DNA of 64,000 bases from Demequina silvatica (GCF_000971215.1 NZ_BBMA01000009.1:17880-81879), one strand, 5' to 3'; shown: positions 37,301 to 45,673, counted from the stretch's first letter. Translations and numbers: made by a program. Notes: generated by a model not told the origin, from the sequence alone.

Positions 37301-38551
37301 TGCGCGCAGCGCGTCGCCCCTCAGCGGCGTCACCAGGTGGAGGCTCGAGAGGACCAGGGCTCCGATGGCCGGGTCGGCGGCGCACGCGTCCAGGTGGTCG
37401 GATCGCACCGCGATCGCGACGCGGCCGCCGCGCCGGTGATGTGCCGCGAGCGCAGCGCAGATGGCGCGTGCCCGTCCCTCGGGCAGGGCGGGGGAGAATG
37501 CGGTCTCGAACTGGTCGATCGCGACGGTCGAGCCGGCGGGGGCGTGCTCGATGGCCTCGACCGCGCCGCCCGCCGCGGACACCTCGACCATCGACGTGCC
37601 GCGCGCCGCCAGCGCGGGCGCGACACCGGCGCGCAGCAGCGACGACTTCCCCGTGCCGGAGGCGCCCGCGAGGACCAGGAAGCGCATCCGGTCGAGCGTG
37701 GAGACGGCGCGCGCGATGTCCGCGTCGCGCCCGAAGTAGACGTCGGCGTCGCCTGGTTCGTACGCATTCAGGCCCTTGTACGGGCACCGGTCGTCGGGCG
37801 TCCAGACGAGCGGGGCGACGGACAGGTCCGGATCGTGGCGGAGTATCGCCTGCTCCAGCTCGACAAGCGCCGGCGACGGGTCCAGGCCGAGCTCGTCGAG
37901 CAACAACTGTCGGGCTCGCCGCAGCGCGGCCAAAGCATCGGCCTGCCGCTCGCATCGGTACAGCGCGGTCGCGAGCGAGATCCAGCGGGACTCTCGCAGC
38001 GGCTCGGCGGAGGCGAGCGCCGCCGCCGTCGCGGCCACGCCGCGGTGGTCGCCGGCGGCGAGGCGCTCGACAAGCAGGTCGTCCTCCGCCTGCCTGCGCA
38101 GCTCCGTCAGCCTCGCAATCTCGACCGCCGCGGGAGGCCAGTCCGCCACCGAGTCGTACGGCTCGGCGCTGCGCCACAGCCCCAGCGCCCGCTCGAGCGC
38201 GATGGCGGCGCGCGCGTGCTCGCCCTCGTGCCCCAGCGTGGCGGCGCGCGCGATCTCGTCCTCGAAGACGTCCACGTCGACGGCGCCGCGAGGGAGCTCG
38301 AGCCGGTACGCGCGGTCCACGGTCACGATCGCGGCCGTCCCGAGGGCGGTACGCAGCCTGCCGATCACCGCCTGGATCTGCTTGCCCCACGTCGGCGGCG
38401 GGTTGTCACCCCACACGGCATCGGCGATCGCGTCGGGGCTCACCGCGGCGGGCCGCATCAGCAGCAGAGCGGCGAGGACCGCGCGCTCCCGCCGATTGCG
38501 GTGGGGCGTCTCCGATCCGGCGGCCACGCCGAGGACCTCCACGGCCACCAC
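34325..38551 (-). CDS. BTAD regulator - STAND NTPase - transmembrane - WD40-like repeat protein
   Basis: A 1408-aa protein. Residues ~1-95 form an OmpR-type winged helix, and ~96-245 a BTAD helical-repeat domain as in SARP/AfsR regulators. The novel-STAND signature CPYKGLNAYEPGDADVYFGR comes next (~260-280), then the P-loop GASGTGKSS (~297-305), one strongly predicted transmembrane helix (~658-683, after an Arg-rich stretch), and ~700 aa of WD40/PQQ-like beta repeats (VSPDGTYAALVDARTG, LSADGSRLLLSARDG). The topology would put the DNA-binding and NTPase parts inside and the propeller outside the cell. The GTG start at 38551 has no obvious SD. It is divergent from a secreted repeat protein. Confidence 0.85.
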   Translation of the reverse strand: MVAVEVLGVAAGSETPHRNRRERAVLAALLLMRPAAVSPDAIADAVWGDNPPPTWGKQIQAVIGRLRTALGTAAIVTVDRAYRLELPRGAVDVDVFEDEIARAATLGHEGEHARAAIALERALGLWRSAEPYDSVADWPPAAVEIARLTELRRQAEDDLLVERLAAGDHRGVAATAAALASAEPLRESRWISLATALYRCERQADALAALRRARQLLLDELGLDPSPALVELEQAILRHDPDLSVAPLVWTPDDRCPYKGLNAYEPGDADVYFGRDADIARAVSTLDRMRFLVLAGASGTGKSSLLRAGVAPALAARGTSMVEVSAAGGAVEAIEHAPAGSTVAIDQFETAFSPALPEGRARAICAALAAHHRRGGRVAIAVRSDHLDACAADPAIGALVLSSLHLVTPLRGDALRAAIEEPARHAHLALEHGFVDVVVADAEAATGALPLLSHALAETWHRREGSTLTIDGYTASGGLRGAVARSAELLFTNLSAEDRHRCAMILRRLVTLTDTGAVVSNPVDIRGLADEDLERVVARLVQARLVGSREHHLELAHESLVHAWPRLQGWLESDIEGQRVLGHLSTAAVTWDSLGRPDAELARGPRLALAWDWAHRGEGALTPLERAFLVASRAQEAAEQAAGEDAARRESRARARVRRMRRWAVAAAFAALVGLVAATVAYQVAERRRDTADEQTEIAQLEGITKDFAKVMDHSRTLGLLLAAEAYMEWKDAPVTQGALLAALASEPGYMGELFIDHVAEDRPPHVAMVGDGFDALLASWHGLELRDLASGELRKAFVSSVRWAWPTSPRVAVSADRSRAVMVSLASETKASGDGRLMLASYDVSSGTELAAVEIGGAGTRVGALAVSPDGTYAALVDARTGDLTVRDVATGRAVSATEAGRQRSVLLDRPGAVAFLDPDTALFTTLDGSVLVTDAASGRVERSLEAPARHANTAVERIDGNTVVAAGDEGLVALSLDSGRVLWTRDHVLPEPGACQALVVAAASGTVLCGSGSGVIRGYDLATGTPTGPTRTTQQGGISTLGIDEAGTVLAAVSSDAHVISRWSLDGSGPISHVIAADRQAVGRWSADGTQLITVRRDPVANTDGELTGYRVWDVAADAPVAGLPRDLDDLAWFGENRVIGLSPVTGTRDVYDTVTGTLIAEDVVLVDASSVAISADWNRAYALVGDTVETYDTATLRRVGPVIRTLGRATHLSAAADGALLAITSRLDYGHVTQIIDGATGVMVGLPRTSWRDAVLAPDGSGVAIHDRTQAVKRFDTARVEAPESIPAGGPIDAIELSADGSRLLLSARDGTVSLYDARDAESIGTPLAANSPGTVAGLLSPDGLALAVNVEHGVAVWDIDPEHMLTAACAAAGRNLSSSEWTAYLEGFGERRGTCEQYSEYSGW

Positions 38552-38680
38552 CCCAGTCTTCGCGGGTGCACGGCAGCGGTCAACGCCTGTGGACGGGCGG
38601 CATACCGGGCGGATACCGCGCGAGACCGCCGGGATGGCGCCCGGTGGTGCGGTGGGGGTGTCCTCGGAAGGAGGGGAACC

Positions 38681-39241
38681 ATGTCACATCGCATCCACAT
38701 CTCGCACCCGAGCGGCAGGGCGGTCGCGGTCGCCGCGATGGTCCTCGCGCTCATCGTCGGCACCGTGCTCGGATTCGCGCTGCGCGGAGGCTCGGCGCCG
38801 GGTCAGGACGGCTTCGAGCCGCCCCGGATCGTCACCCGCGTCCAGGCCGTCGCCTACGTCCCGGAGCGGCACGCGCAGTTCGTGCTGCCCGAGCGGCACT
38901 CCCAGTTCGGGGTCGCGGACAACCTGTCGCCGCTCAAGCCGCAGTCCTTCAGCGCGAACGGGGTCGCGGACAACCTGTCGCCGCTCAACCCGCAGTCGTT
39001 CAACACCAACGGTGTCGCGGCCGTGGCACCCACGCAGCCGATGACCGGCGGTCTGCCCGACTATGCGGTCGAGGGGTGGGAGGCGCTGCCTGCCGCCAAC
39101 CCGCTCGGCTACCAGCCGATCTCGGGCGGCGTCCCCACGTACGCGGTCGACACCTACGAGCCGATCAGCGGAGGGCTCCCGCCGTACGCGACGTCGGACT
39201 ACGAGCCCATGAGCGGGGGAGTGCCTGACTACGCCGAGTAG
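38681..39241 (+). CDS. membrane-anchored or secreted repeat protein, unknown family
   Basis: A 186-aa protein with one transmembrane or signal-anchor helix (residues ~14-34, [20 protein letters not shown]). The outside part is low in helix and made of short repeats: [19 protein letters not shown] (two adjacent copies, ~85-115, plus a partial [10 protein letters not shown] start) and a P[MI][ST]GG[LV]PxYA unit present four times to the C-terminus. No Cys. It may be a ligand or cell-wall protein for the divergent STAND/WD40-like regulator (inference from context only). GGAAGGAGG precedes ATG 38681. Confidence 0.7.
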   Translation: MSHRIHISHPSGRAVAVAAMVLALIVGTVLGFALRGGSAPGQDGFEPPRIVTRVQAVAYVPERHAQFVLPERHSQFGVADNLSPLKPQSFSANGVADNLSPLNPQSFNTNGVAAVAPTQPMTGGLPDYAVEGWEALPAANPLGYQPISGGVPTYAVDTYEPISGGLPPYATSDYEPMSGGVPDYAE

Positions 39242-39258
39242 CCGGCGCTGCCTCCAGC

Positions 39259-39299
39259 GCGACGGAGGGGAGGAGCATTCGGGGCCTCCCCTCCGTCGC
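39259..39299. terminator. terminator hairpin
   Basis: Perfect 15-bp stem, arms 39259-39273 and 39285-39299, 11-nt loop, 18 bp after the repeat-protein stop. Confidence 0.8.
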
Positions 39300-39304
39300 G
39301 CGTC

Positions 39305-39324
39305 AGGACGATGCGGTGGTCCCG
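39305..39324 (+). repeat. dispersed repeat copy, intergenic
   Basis: AGGACGATGCGGTGGTCCCG lies between the terminator and the leuB promoter; the GGT half is preserved. Confidence 0.65.
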
Positions 39325-39361
39325 TGGCCACGAGCGCCTCGACTCCGATGCCTTCACGGGC

Positions 39362-39412
39362 GTCTCACGATGTGGGACCGCGTTGCCGGATGGTGGACAA
39401 CGCCCCTAGGAT
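39362..39412 (+). promoter_or_regulatory. leuB promoter with operator
   Basis: GTCTCAC-GAT-GTGGGAC (39362-39378) is a near-perfect inverted repeat and shares CACGATGTG with the ilvB promoter. A -35 TTGCCG (39383-39388) and -10 TAGGAT (39407-39412), 18-bp spacer, follow, so a bound protein would abut or block polymerase. The 5' leader to leuB is about 85 nt; no leader peptide rich in Leu was found in it. Confidence 0.6.
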
Positions 39413-39503
39413 GAGCGGACGACAGACCGGCGCGGCAGCCCTCGCTCACGAGGCGGGCGCGCAGCCGCCGCCGGCGCTCTCACCGATCTTCGAAGGGGAC
39501 CCG

Positions 39504-40553
39504 ATGACCACGTACCGCCTCGCAGTAGTCGCCGGCGACGGCATCGGCCCGGAGGTCGTGGCGGAGGGTCTCAAGGCCCTCGCCGCCGCGACCGAGGGCA
39601 CCGACATCACGTTCGAGACCACCGAGTTCGACCTCGGCGCGAAGCGCTGGCACGCGACGGGGGAGACCCTGACCGACGCCGACCTCGATGCCATCAAGGG
39701 TCACGACGTCATCCTGCTCGGCGCGATCGGCGACCCGACCGTGCCGTCCGGCGTCCTCGAGCGCGGCCTCCTGCTCAAGCTCCGCTTCGAGCTCGACCAG
39801 TACGTGAACCTCCGTCCGTCGCGCCTCTACCCGGGCGAGGTCTCGCCGCTGAGCGACCCCGGCGAGATCGACTTCGTGGTGGTCCGCGAGGGCACCGAGG
39901 GCCCGTACGTGGGCAACGGCGGCGCCCTGCGCGTCGACACCCCCTACGAGATCGCCACCGAGGTCTCCGTCAACACCCGCCACGGTGTCGAGCGCGTGGT
40001 CCGCTACGCCTTCGACGTGGCCGCGAAGCGCGAGCGCAAGCACGTCACGCTCGTGCACAAGCACAACGTGCTGGTCCACGCGGGCCACCTGTGGCGCCGC
40101 ACGGTCGAGGCCGTCGCGCCCGAGTTCCCCGACGTCACTTGGGACTACCTGCACGTCGACGCGGCGACCATCAAGCTCGTCACGGCCCCCGCATCGTTCG
40201 ACGTGATCGTCACCGACAACCTCTTCGGCGACATCCTCACCGACGAGGCGGCGGCCATCTCCGGCGGCATCGGCCTCGCGGCGTCCGGCAACGTCAACCC
40301 CGACAGGACCGGCCCGTCGATGTTCGAGCCGGTCCACGGCTCGGCGCCCGACATCGCCGGCCAGCAGAAGGCGGACCCGTCCGCCACCGTGCTGTCGGTC
40401 GCGATGATGCTCGACTTCCTCGGGCACGCGGACCTCGCGACGCGCGTCGAGAAGGCCGTGGCGGACGATGCGGCGGCCAAGACCGCGGAGGGCTGGGGCC
40501 CGCGCTCCACGTCCGAGGTAGGCGACGCCCTCGCCGCCCGCATCCGCGGCTAG
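39504..40553 (+). CDS. leuB: 3-isopropylmalate dehydrogenase
   Basis: NAD-dependent oxidative decarboxylase (349 aa) of leucine synthesis. Motifs: [15 protein letters not shown] (residues 3-17), [18 protein letters not shown] (substrate Arg residues), the catalytic [12 protein letters not shown]ys, and the metal-binding [19 protein letters not shown] and [17 protein letters not shown]. It is of the actinobacterial type. GAAGGGGA precedes ATG 39504. A dispersed-repeat core at 40463-40472 encodes DDAAA near the C-terminus. Confidence 0.96.
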   Translation: MTTYRLAVVAGDGIGPEVVAEGLKALAAATEGTDITFETTEFDLGAKRWHATGETLTDADLDAIKGHDVILLGAIGDPTVPSGVLERGLLLKLRFELDQYVNLRPSRLYPGEVSPLSDPGEIDFVVVREGTEGPYVGNGGALRVDTPYEIATEVSVNTRHGVERVVRYAFDVAAKRERKHVTLVHKHNVLVHAGHLWRRTVEAVAPEFPDVTWDYLHVDAATIKLVTAPASFDVIVTDNLFGDILTDEAAAISGGIGLAASGNVNPDRTGPSMFEPVHGSAPDIAGQQKADPSATVLSVAMMLDFLGHADLATRVEKAVADDAAAKTAEGWGPRSTSEVGDALAARIRG

Positions 40554-40572
40554 CCCCGCCCGCAACCCGTCG

Positions 40573-40609
40573 CCTGGGGGCCCGCACACGCGCTGTGCGG
40601 GCCCCCAGG
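40573..40609 (+). terminator. strong terminator between leuB and ilvE
   Basis: Perfect 16-bp stem CCTGGGGGCCCGCACA (40573-40588) and complement (40594-40609), 5-nt loop; no T tract. It separates leuB from ilvE, so these are two transcripts. Confidence 0.85.
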
Positions 40610-40674
40610 TGTCACCGGGGGGCAACGCTCCCAGTACTCTCGACTGAACCCGCACTCACAGGAAGGCCAAGACA

Positions 40675-41784
40675 GTGACCGACACCACCGCATCGTCCAC
40701 CGCGGAGGCCTTCCGGGTCGTCCGCAACCCCGACCCCGCCACCGACGCCGAGCGCGCCGAGCGCCTCAAGGACCTCGCCTTCGGCACCCGCTTCACGGAC
40801 CACATGGCCCGCATCACGTGGACCGCGGACGAGGGCTGGACCGACCGCCGCGTCGAGCCCTACGGCCCCCTGCTGCTCGACCCCGCGGCGTCCGTGCTGC
40901 ACTACGCGCAGGAGGTCTTCGAGGGCCTCAAGGCGTACCGCTGGGCCGACGGCTCTGTGCGCACCTTCCGCCCCGAGAAGAACGCCCAGCGCCTCCAGCG
41001 CTCCGCGTGGCGCCTCGCGCTGCCCGAGCTGCCCACCGAGGACTTCATGGCGTCGCTCCACGCGCTCGTCGAGCTCGACCACCAGTGGACGCCCACCGCG
41101 CCCGAGACGTCGCTCTACCTGCGGCCCTTCCTCATCGCGACCGACGTCTTCCTGGGCCTGCGCCCCTCGAAGCGCGTCGAGTACCTGCTCATCGCGTCGC
41201 CGTCCGGGCCGTACTTCAAGGGCGGCATCAAGCCCGTGAGCATCTGGGTCGAGCGCGACTTCCACCGCTCGGGCCCCGGCGGCACCGGCGCGGCCAAGTG
41301 CGGCGGCAACTATGCGGCGGCGCTGCGCCCGCAGATCGGAGCGTCGGAGCGCGGCTACGACCAGGTCCTCTTCCTCGACGCGCGCACCAACGCCGTGCTC
41401 GAGGAGCTGGGCGGTATGAACGTGTTCGTGGTCCAGAAGGACGGCACCGTCCTCACCCCGATCATCAACGGCAACATCCTCGAGGGCGTGACCCGCTCCT
41501 CGATCATCCAGCTGCTCGAGGACCAGAACCTCAAGACCGTCGAGCGCGACATCACCCTCGCGGAGCTGCGCGACGGCATCGAGTCCGGCGAGATCGCCGA
41601 GATCTTCGCGTGCGGCACGGCGGCCGTGGTGACCCCGGTGGGCAGGATCGGCGGCGAGGACTTCGAGGTGACGGTGGGCGGCGGCGACGCGGGCCCCGTC
41701 ACGCTCGCCACGCGCCAGCGCCTCACCGACATCCAGTACGGCCGCGCCGAGGACGTCTACGGCTGGATGCACCGCATCCTCTAG
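40675..41784 (+). CDS. ilvE: branched-chain amino acid aminotransferase
   Basis: PLP fold type IV aminotransferase (369 aa), last step of valine, leucine and isoleucine synthesis. The substrate loop LHYAQEVFEGLKAYRWADGS (residues 77-96), the PLP lysine in GAAKCGGNYAAAL (~201-213), EELGGMNVFVV and CGTAAVVTPVG are present. The GTG start at 40675 follows GGAAGG. It is similar along its whole length to a second copy at 53116-54240. A reverse dispersed-repeat core makes codons 5-8 (TASS). Confidence 0.95.
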   Translation: MTDTTASSTAEAFRVVRNPDPATDAERAERLKDLAFGTRFTDHMARITWTADEGWTDRRVEPYGPLLLDPAASVLHYAQEVFEGLKAYRWADGSVRTFRPEKNAQRLQRSAWRLALPELPTEDFMASLHALVELDHQWTPTAPETSLYLRPFLIATDVFLGLRPSKRVEYLLIASPSGPYFKGGIKPVSIWVERDFHRSGPGGTGAAKCGGNYAAALRPQIGASERGYDQVLFLDARTNAVLEELGGMNVFVVQKDGTVLTPIINGNILEGVTRSSIIQLLEDQNLKTVERDITLAELRDGIESGEIAEIFACGTAAVVTPVGRIGGEDFEVTVGGGDAGPVTLATRQRLTDIQYGRAEDVYGWMHRIL

Positions 41785-41785
41785 G

Positions 41786-41804
41786 GGGACGATGCGCGGG
41801 CCGG
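41786..41804 (+). repeat. dispersed repeat copy after ilvE
   Basis: GGGACGATGCGCGGGCCGG begins 1 bp after the ilvE stop codon, with no inverted partner nearby. Confidence 0.65.
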
Positions 41805-41876
41805 GCGCGCGGATCCCTCGCGTCCGGCGCGTCGCGCCTGCAAGATGGGTGACGGAAGCCCATCGAAGGAGGAGCC

Positions 41877-42320
41877 GTGCCCGTCAAGGATCTTGTCCTC
41901 ACCAGCCCCGACATCGCCGCGGGGGAGCGCATCGAGGACCGCTTCGCCGGCCAGTTCGGCGCGGAGGCGCCGCGGATGGTCGTCGACGGGATCCCGCCCG
42001 AGGCCGTGGAGCTCGCGATCGTGTGCCACGACCCGGACGCCCCCATGGCGCTCGGCTTCACGCACTGGACGCTGTACGGGCTCGCGCCCCTGGACGGCGA
42101 GATCGACACGGAGGCGGGGCGCGCGGGCCCGAACGACGACGGCGGCCTCGGCTACGTGGGCCCCTTCCCGCCGTACGGCCACGGCGACCACCGCTACTAC
42201 TTCTGGGTCTACGCGCTGTCGCGGCCGGTGACGGGCGAGCCCAGCCGCGACGAGTTCCTGCACGCGTACGCGGACGCGATCGTCGAGCAGGCGCGCCTGG
42301 TCGCGACGTACTCGAGGTAG
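41877..42320 (+). CDS. YbhB/YbcL family PEBP-like protein
   Basis: A 147-aa phosphatidylethanolamine-binding-protein-like protein. The ligand-pocket motifs are VCHDPDAP (~residues 49-56, the D-P-D-x-P signature), HWTLYGL (~63-69), GPFPPYGHGDHRYYFWVYAL (~95-114). Cytoplasmic, ligand unknown. GTG start at 41877 with AAGGAGGAG upstream. The stop is 3 bp before the next gene, so the two are co-transcribed. Confidence 0.9.
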   Translation: MPVKDLVLTSPDIAAGERIEDRFAGQFGAEAPRMVVDGIPPEAVELAIVCHDPDAPMALGFTHWTLYGLAPLDGEIDTEAGRAGPNDDGGLGYVGPFPPYGHGDHRYYFWVYALSRPVTGEPSRDEFLHAYADAIVEQARLVATYSR

Positions 42321-42323
42321 CGC

Positions 42324-43313
42324 GTGACCGGTGCGACAGCGCAGGACCCTCGCCGCCGCGTGCGGCGCCGCCCGTACCTCGACGCGGACCTGTTCCGCGA
42401 GACGGAGCGCGCGGTGTGGACGCTCTACGGAGAGCCCGAGTTCCAGGAGGTGTGGGTGCGCGTCCCTGAGCTCGGGATCCGCGTGCGCGCGCTGGTCGCG
42501 GGCGAGGGCCGGCCGGTGCTGTTCATCCACGGCACGCCGCACGCCGCGACGGGGCTGGCGGCGCTCGCGACCTCGCTGCCGGGCGTGAGGGCGATCGTGG
42601 TGGACCGGCCCGGATGCGGGCTCAGCGACCCGCTCGACTTCCAGGGCCGCTCGCCGGCGGAGATGCACCAGGCGCTGGTCGCGGTCCTCGCGGCGGTGGT
42701 CGACCAGGTCGCGGGCGAGCCCGTCGAGGTGGTGGGCACGTCGCTCGGCGGCATGTGCGCGCTGCTGCTCGCGACTCGCCGCCCCGAACTGGTGACCGGG
42801 GTGGTGCTGACGGGCGCGCCGGCGATCCGGGGCGCCACGCTGCCGCCCGGGCGCGGGCTGCTCACCTGGGGGCCCATCGCGCGCGCGTACCTCTCGCGCT
42901 GGGCTCACCCGCTCGACATCCGCATCGCGATGGGCGTGCTGGGGCACACGCGACCCTCGGCGCGCGGCTTCGACCCCGGGCCCGACACCGCGTGGTTCCT
43001 CGCGATGGCCCGCCACACCGCCACGTACGCCCACGAGCACGACCTCGCCACCCTCGCGATCGCCCGCTCAGGCATCCGCGAGGAGTGGCTGGTGGGCCGC
43101 GACACGCTCGAGGCGCTCGCGGTGCCGAGCCTGTGGATCCTCGGCACGCGCGACCCTGTCGCCAAGCCCGCCCGCGTCCAGGCCTGGGCGGGCCACACGC
43201 GCGACGCGACCGTGCACATCGTCAAGGCCGGCCACCTGCCCTGGCTCGACGACCGCGACGGCCACGCCCGCCTCATCACCGACTGGTGGGCCGCGCGCGG
43301 CCTCGCCTCCTGA
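42324..43313 (+). CDS. alpha/beta hydrolase
   Basis: Serine hydrolase fold, 329 aa. The oxyanion loop FIHGTPHA (~residues 69-76), nucleophile GTSLGG (~138-143) and a late HIVKAGHLPWLDD supplying the catalytic His (~303) are present; the acid is probably Asp in LGTRDPVA. It is a clear paralog of the hydrolase at 43667 (both have RAVWTL/SAVWAH-type N-termini, IVVDRPGCGLS, APAIRG/VPAIRG, and IREEWLVGRD/LRPEWIAGRT). GTG 42324. Confidence 0.85.
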   Translation: MTGATAQDPRRRVRRRPYLDADLFRETERAVWTLYGEPEFQEVWVRVPELGIRVRALVAGEGRPVLFIHGTPHAATGLAALATSLPGVRAIVVDRPGCGLSDPLDFQGRSPAEMHQALVAVLAAVVDQVAGEPVEVVGTSLGGMCALLLATRRPELVTGVVLTGAPAIRGATLPPGRGLLTWGPIARAYLSRWAHPLDIRIAMGVLGHTRPSARGFDPGPDTAWFLAMARHTATYAHEHDLATLAIARSGIREEWLVGRDTLEALAVPSLWILGTRDPVAKPARVQAWAGHTRDATVHIVKAGHLPWLDDRDGHARLITDWWAARGLAS

Positions 43314-43369
43314 CCGCGGCGCCGCTCCGGCGCTGCTCCCGCGCGGGGCCGCGCGGGTGCGTGCGTGCC

Positions 43370-43570
43370 GCTCGCCGTTTTCATGCACTTTCGCACGGGA
43401 CGATGCGCCGGTCGCCGCATCCTCCGCCGTCGACTGAGCGCGGGTCGGGGTGGTTGTAGTCGTCTAGCAGGTGCTTCGCGGGCTTCCGCCCGCCGCCATG
43501 GGATGTCACCGCCGCCCCACCGGCCGCGCACCGCGGTGCGCGGCCGCGAAAGTGCATGAAAACGGCGAGC
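43370..43570. repeat. 201-bp element bounded by perfect 25-bp inverted repeats (copy 2)
   Basis: Arms 43370-43394 and 43546-43570 are identical to those of the element at 26497-26717. The 151-bp interior is unrelated to copy 1 apart from one dispersed-repeat core (43398-43407). It contains GCGGGC-4-GCCCGC (43478-43493) and a perfect 24-bp palindrome (43522-43545) touching the right arm. It lies in the 353-bp gap 43314-43666 between two paralogous hydrolase genes; no ORF is supported. Confidence 0.85.
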
Positions 43571-43666
43571 GCGGCGGCAGGGCCCTCGGACTTCCGCTCG
43601 GGTGGCCGGGCACGCCGTTCGGACGCATCCTGAGGGATAGCCCCCGCGTGCTCCCGAGGAGGAGAG

Positions 43667-44614
43667 ATGACCACCGTGGCTCCGCGCGTCTCCCGACGCG
43701 ACGACGCGCGCTACCGCGAGGCCGAGTCCGCCGTGTGGGCGCACCACCGCATGACGCCCACCGAGCGGTGGATCGAGGTGCCCGGCTACGGGATCCGCGT
43801 CCGCGCGCTCGAGCACGGTTCGGGGCGTCCCGTGGTGTTCGTGCACGGCAACCCGACCGCGGGGAACGTGTTCGTGCCGCTGGTCGCCGCCATGGAGGGC
43901 GTGCGGGCGATCGTGGTCGACCGGCCCGGGTGCGGGCTGAGCGAGCCGCTCGACTACTCGGGGATGACGCCGGAGGACCTGCGGGTGGCCATCACCTCGT
44001 ACCTCGCCGCGGTCGTCACGGAGCTCGCGGACGGCCGGGCGGACCTGCTGGGCAACTCCGCGGGCGGCGGCGCCGTGGTGATCGCGGCCGCGCGCCGGCC
44101 GGACCTGGTGCGCAGCGTCATCCTCGAGGGCGTGCCCGCGATCCGCGGCATGCGGCTGCCCACGCAGCTGCGCATGACCGCGCTCACCCCGGTCGCGCGG
44201 GTGGTCGCGAGCCACCGGGTCAACGAGGCGGACCTGCGCCGCTCGTTCCGTGCGATGGGGCACGGCGACCTGCTCGACGCCGGCGGCCCGCCCGCCGAGG
44301 AGTTCGCGTGGCGCATGGCGCTGTCCCGGTACACGGACACCTACTGGCATGAGCTCGCGCTGATCCGCCGCACCGCGACCTGGCGAGGCCTGCGGCCCGA
44401 GTGGATCGCGGGCCGGACGGAGCTCGAGGGGCTCACCATGCCGAGCCTGTGGATCGTGGGCGACAGGGACCCGTTCGCGACGCCCGAGCGCGTGCGCGCA
44501 TGGGCACGGCACGCGCCCCGGTCGACCGTCGAGGTGAAGGCGGGCTCGGGCCACCAGCCGTGGCTCGACGACCCGGCCGGCCACGCCGCTCTGGTGACCC
44601 GCTGGTGGGGGTGA
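43667..44614 (+). CDS. alpha/beta hydrolase (paralog of 42324-43313)
   Basis: 315-aa alpha/beta hydrolase. FVHGNPTAG oxyanion loop (~residues 60-68), nucleophile elbow GNSAGGG (~126-132), late Asp in VGDRDPFA and His in GSGHQPWLDD. Sequence blocks are shared with the neighbour throughout, so the two arose by duplication, though they now differ in the elbow (GTSLGG against GNSAGG). SD GAGGAGGAGAG lies just before ATG 43667. Substrate unknown. Confidence 0.85.
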   Translation: MTTVAPRVSRRDDARYREAESAVWAHHRMTPTERWIEVPGYGIRVRALEHGSGRPVVFVHGNPTAGNVFVPLVAAMEGVRAIVVDRPGCGLSEPLDYSGMTPEDLRVAITSYLAAVVTELADGRADLLGNSAGGGAVVIAAARRPDLVRSVILEGVPAIRGMRLPTQLRMTALTPVARVVASHRVNEADLRRSFRAMGHGDLLDAGGPPAEEFAWRMALSRYTDTYWHELALIRRTATWRGLRPEWIAGRTELEGLTMPSLWIVGDRDPFATPERVRAWARHAPRSTVEVKAGSGHQPWLDDPAGHAALVTRWWG

Positions 44615-44618
44615 CCGG

Positions 44619-44629
44619 CGCATCGTCCC
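44619..44629 (-). repeat. dispersed repeat copy, intergenic
   Basis: CGCATCGTCCC preceded by GTGACCGG, so the complement reads GGGACGATGCGCCGGTCAC. It begins 4 bp after the hydrolase stop. Confidence 0.65.
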
Positions 44630-44701
44630 TTCGGACCCTTCACGCTGTCGGAGGTTCGACGTAGCCTGACGGGGTCGCGACGAGGCCGGGGAGGGCATCC
44701 G

Positions 44702-45673
44702 ATGACGGATCTTGCGATCGAGACCCAGGGGCTGGTCAAGATCTACGGGAAGCAGCGCGCGGTCGACGGGATCGACCTCGCCATCGCACGCGGAGGGGTG
44801 CACGGATTCCTCGGGCCGAACGGCGCGGGAAAGACCACCGCGATCCGGATGCTCGCGACGCTGATCCGGCCGGACGCCGGGAGCGCGAGGGTCCTGGGCC
44901 GCGACGTGGTACGCGAGGCGGACACGGTGCGCGGCCTCGTGAGCCTCACCGGCCAGTTCGCGTCCGTCGACGAGGACCTCACGGGCCGCGAGAACCTGCG
45001 GCTCATCGCGAAGCTGTACGGCTTCCGCGGGGCCTCGGCGACGCGGCGGGGCGACGAGCTGCTCGAGGCGTTCGGCCTCGCGGACGCCGCGGACCGGCAG
45101 GTCAAGAAGTACAGCGGCGGCATGCGGCGGCGCATCGACATCGCGGCCTCGCTGGTGGTGAGCCCCGAGCTGCTGTTCCTGGACGAGCCGACCACGGGCC
45201 TGGACCCCCGCGCGCGCAACGAGGTCTGGGACATCATCCGCGCGCTCGTCGCGCACGGCACCACCGTCATGCTCACCACGCAGTACCTCGACGAGGCGGA
45301 CCAGCTCGCGGACAGGATCTCCGTGATCGACCGCGGCAGGATCATCGCGGAGGGCACGTCGAGCGAGCTCAAGGCCTCGGTCGGATCGGGGACGCTGCAC
45401 GTGCGCGTGATGAAGCCCCAGGACCGCGACGCGGCGCGCACCATCCTGGTGCGCGAGCTCGGCGTCGACTTCGAGACCACCCACGACCCGCAGGCCCTGG
45501 TCGCGGCGCTGGAGGACCGTTCCGGCGTGACCCGGGCGCTCACGGCGCTCGAGGACGCGGACATCGGGCTGGCGCAGTTCGCGCTCGGCCAGCCCACGCT
45601 CGACGAGGTGTTCCTCGCGCTCACCGGACACGCCGCGGAGGAGTCCGCGGAGGAAGGGGAGGAGGCGGCATGA
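44702..45673 (+). CDS. daunorubicin-resistance (DrrA) type ABC transporter ATPase
   Basis: ATP-binding subunit (323 aa) of an ABC-2 exporter. Walker [10 protein letters not shown] (~residues 38-46), signature [12 protein letters not shown] (~136-147), Walker [14 protein letters not shown] (~157-169), H-loop region TTQYLDEAD, and a DrrA-type C-terminal domain ending in a Glu-rich tail. Overlap ATGA with the permease gene. Such pairs export drugs or lipids; the cargo cannot be told. Confidence 0.93.
   Translation: MTDLAIETQGLVKIYGKQRAVDGIDLAIARGGVHGFLGPNGAGKTTAIRMLATLIRPDAGSARVLGRDVVREADTVRGLVSLTGQFASVDEDLTGRENLRLIAKLYGFRGASATRRGDELLEAFGLADAADRQVKKYSGGMRRRIDIAASLVVSPELLFLDEPTTGLDPRARNEVWDIIRALVAHGTTVMLTTQYLDEADQLADRISVIDRGRIIAEGTSSELKASVGSGTLHVRVMKPQDRDAARTILVRELGVDFETTHDPQALVAALEDRSGVTRALTALEDADIGLAQFALGQPTLDEVFLALTGHAAEESAEEGEEAA

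Noticed and set aside
34325..38551. STAND protein as an Avs/NLR-like antiphage defence gene
   Set aside because: The N-terminus is a BTAD transcription regulator rather than a nuclease or other effector, and no defence genes are adjacent; a signalling regulator is the simpler reading.
43381..43674. Minus-strand frame (97 codons) through element 2, containing RKPAKHLLDDYNHPDPRS
   Set aside because: The stretch looks protein-like and could be a fossil of a captured gene, but it is crossed by the inverted-repeat arm and palindrome, has no start with SD and no recognised family; not called as a gene.
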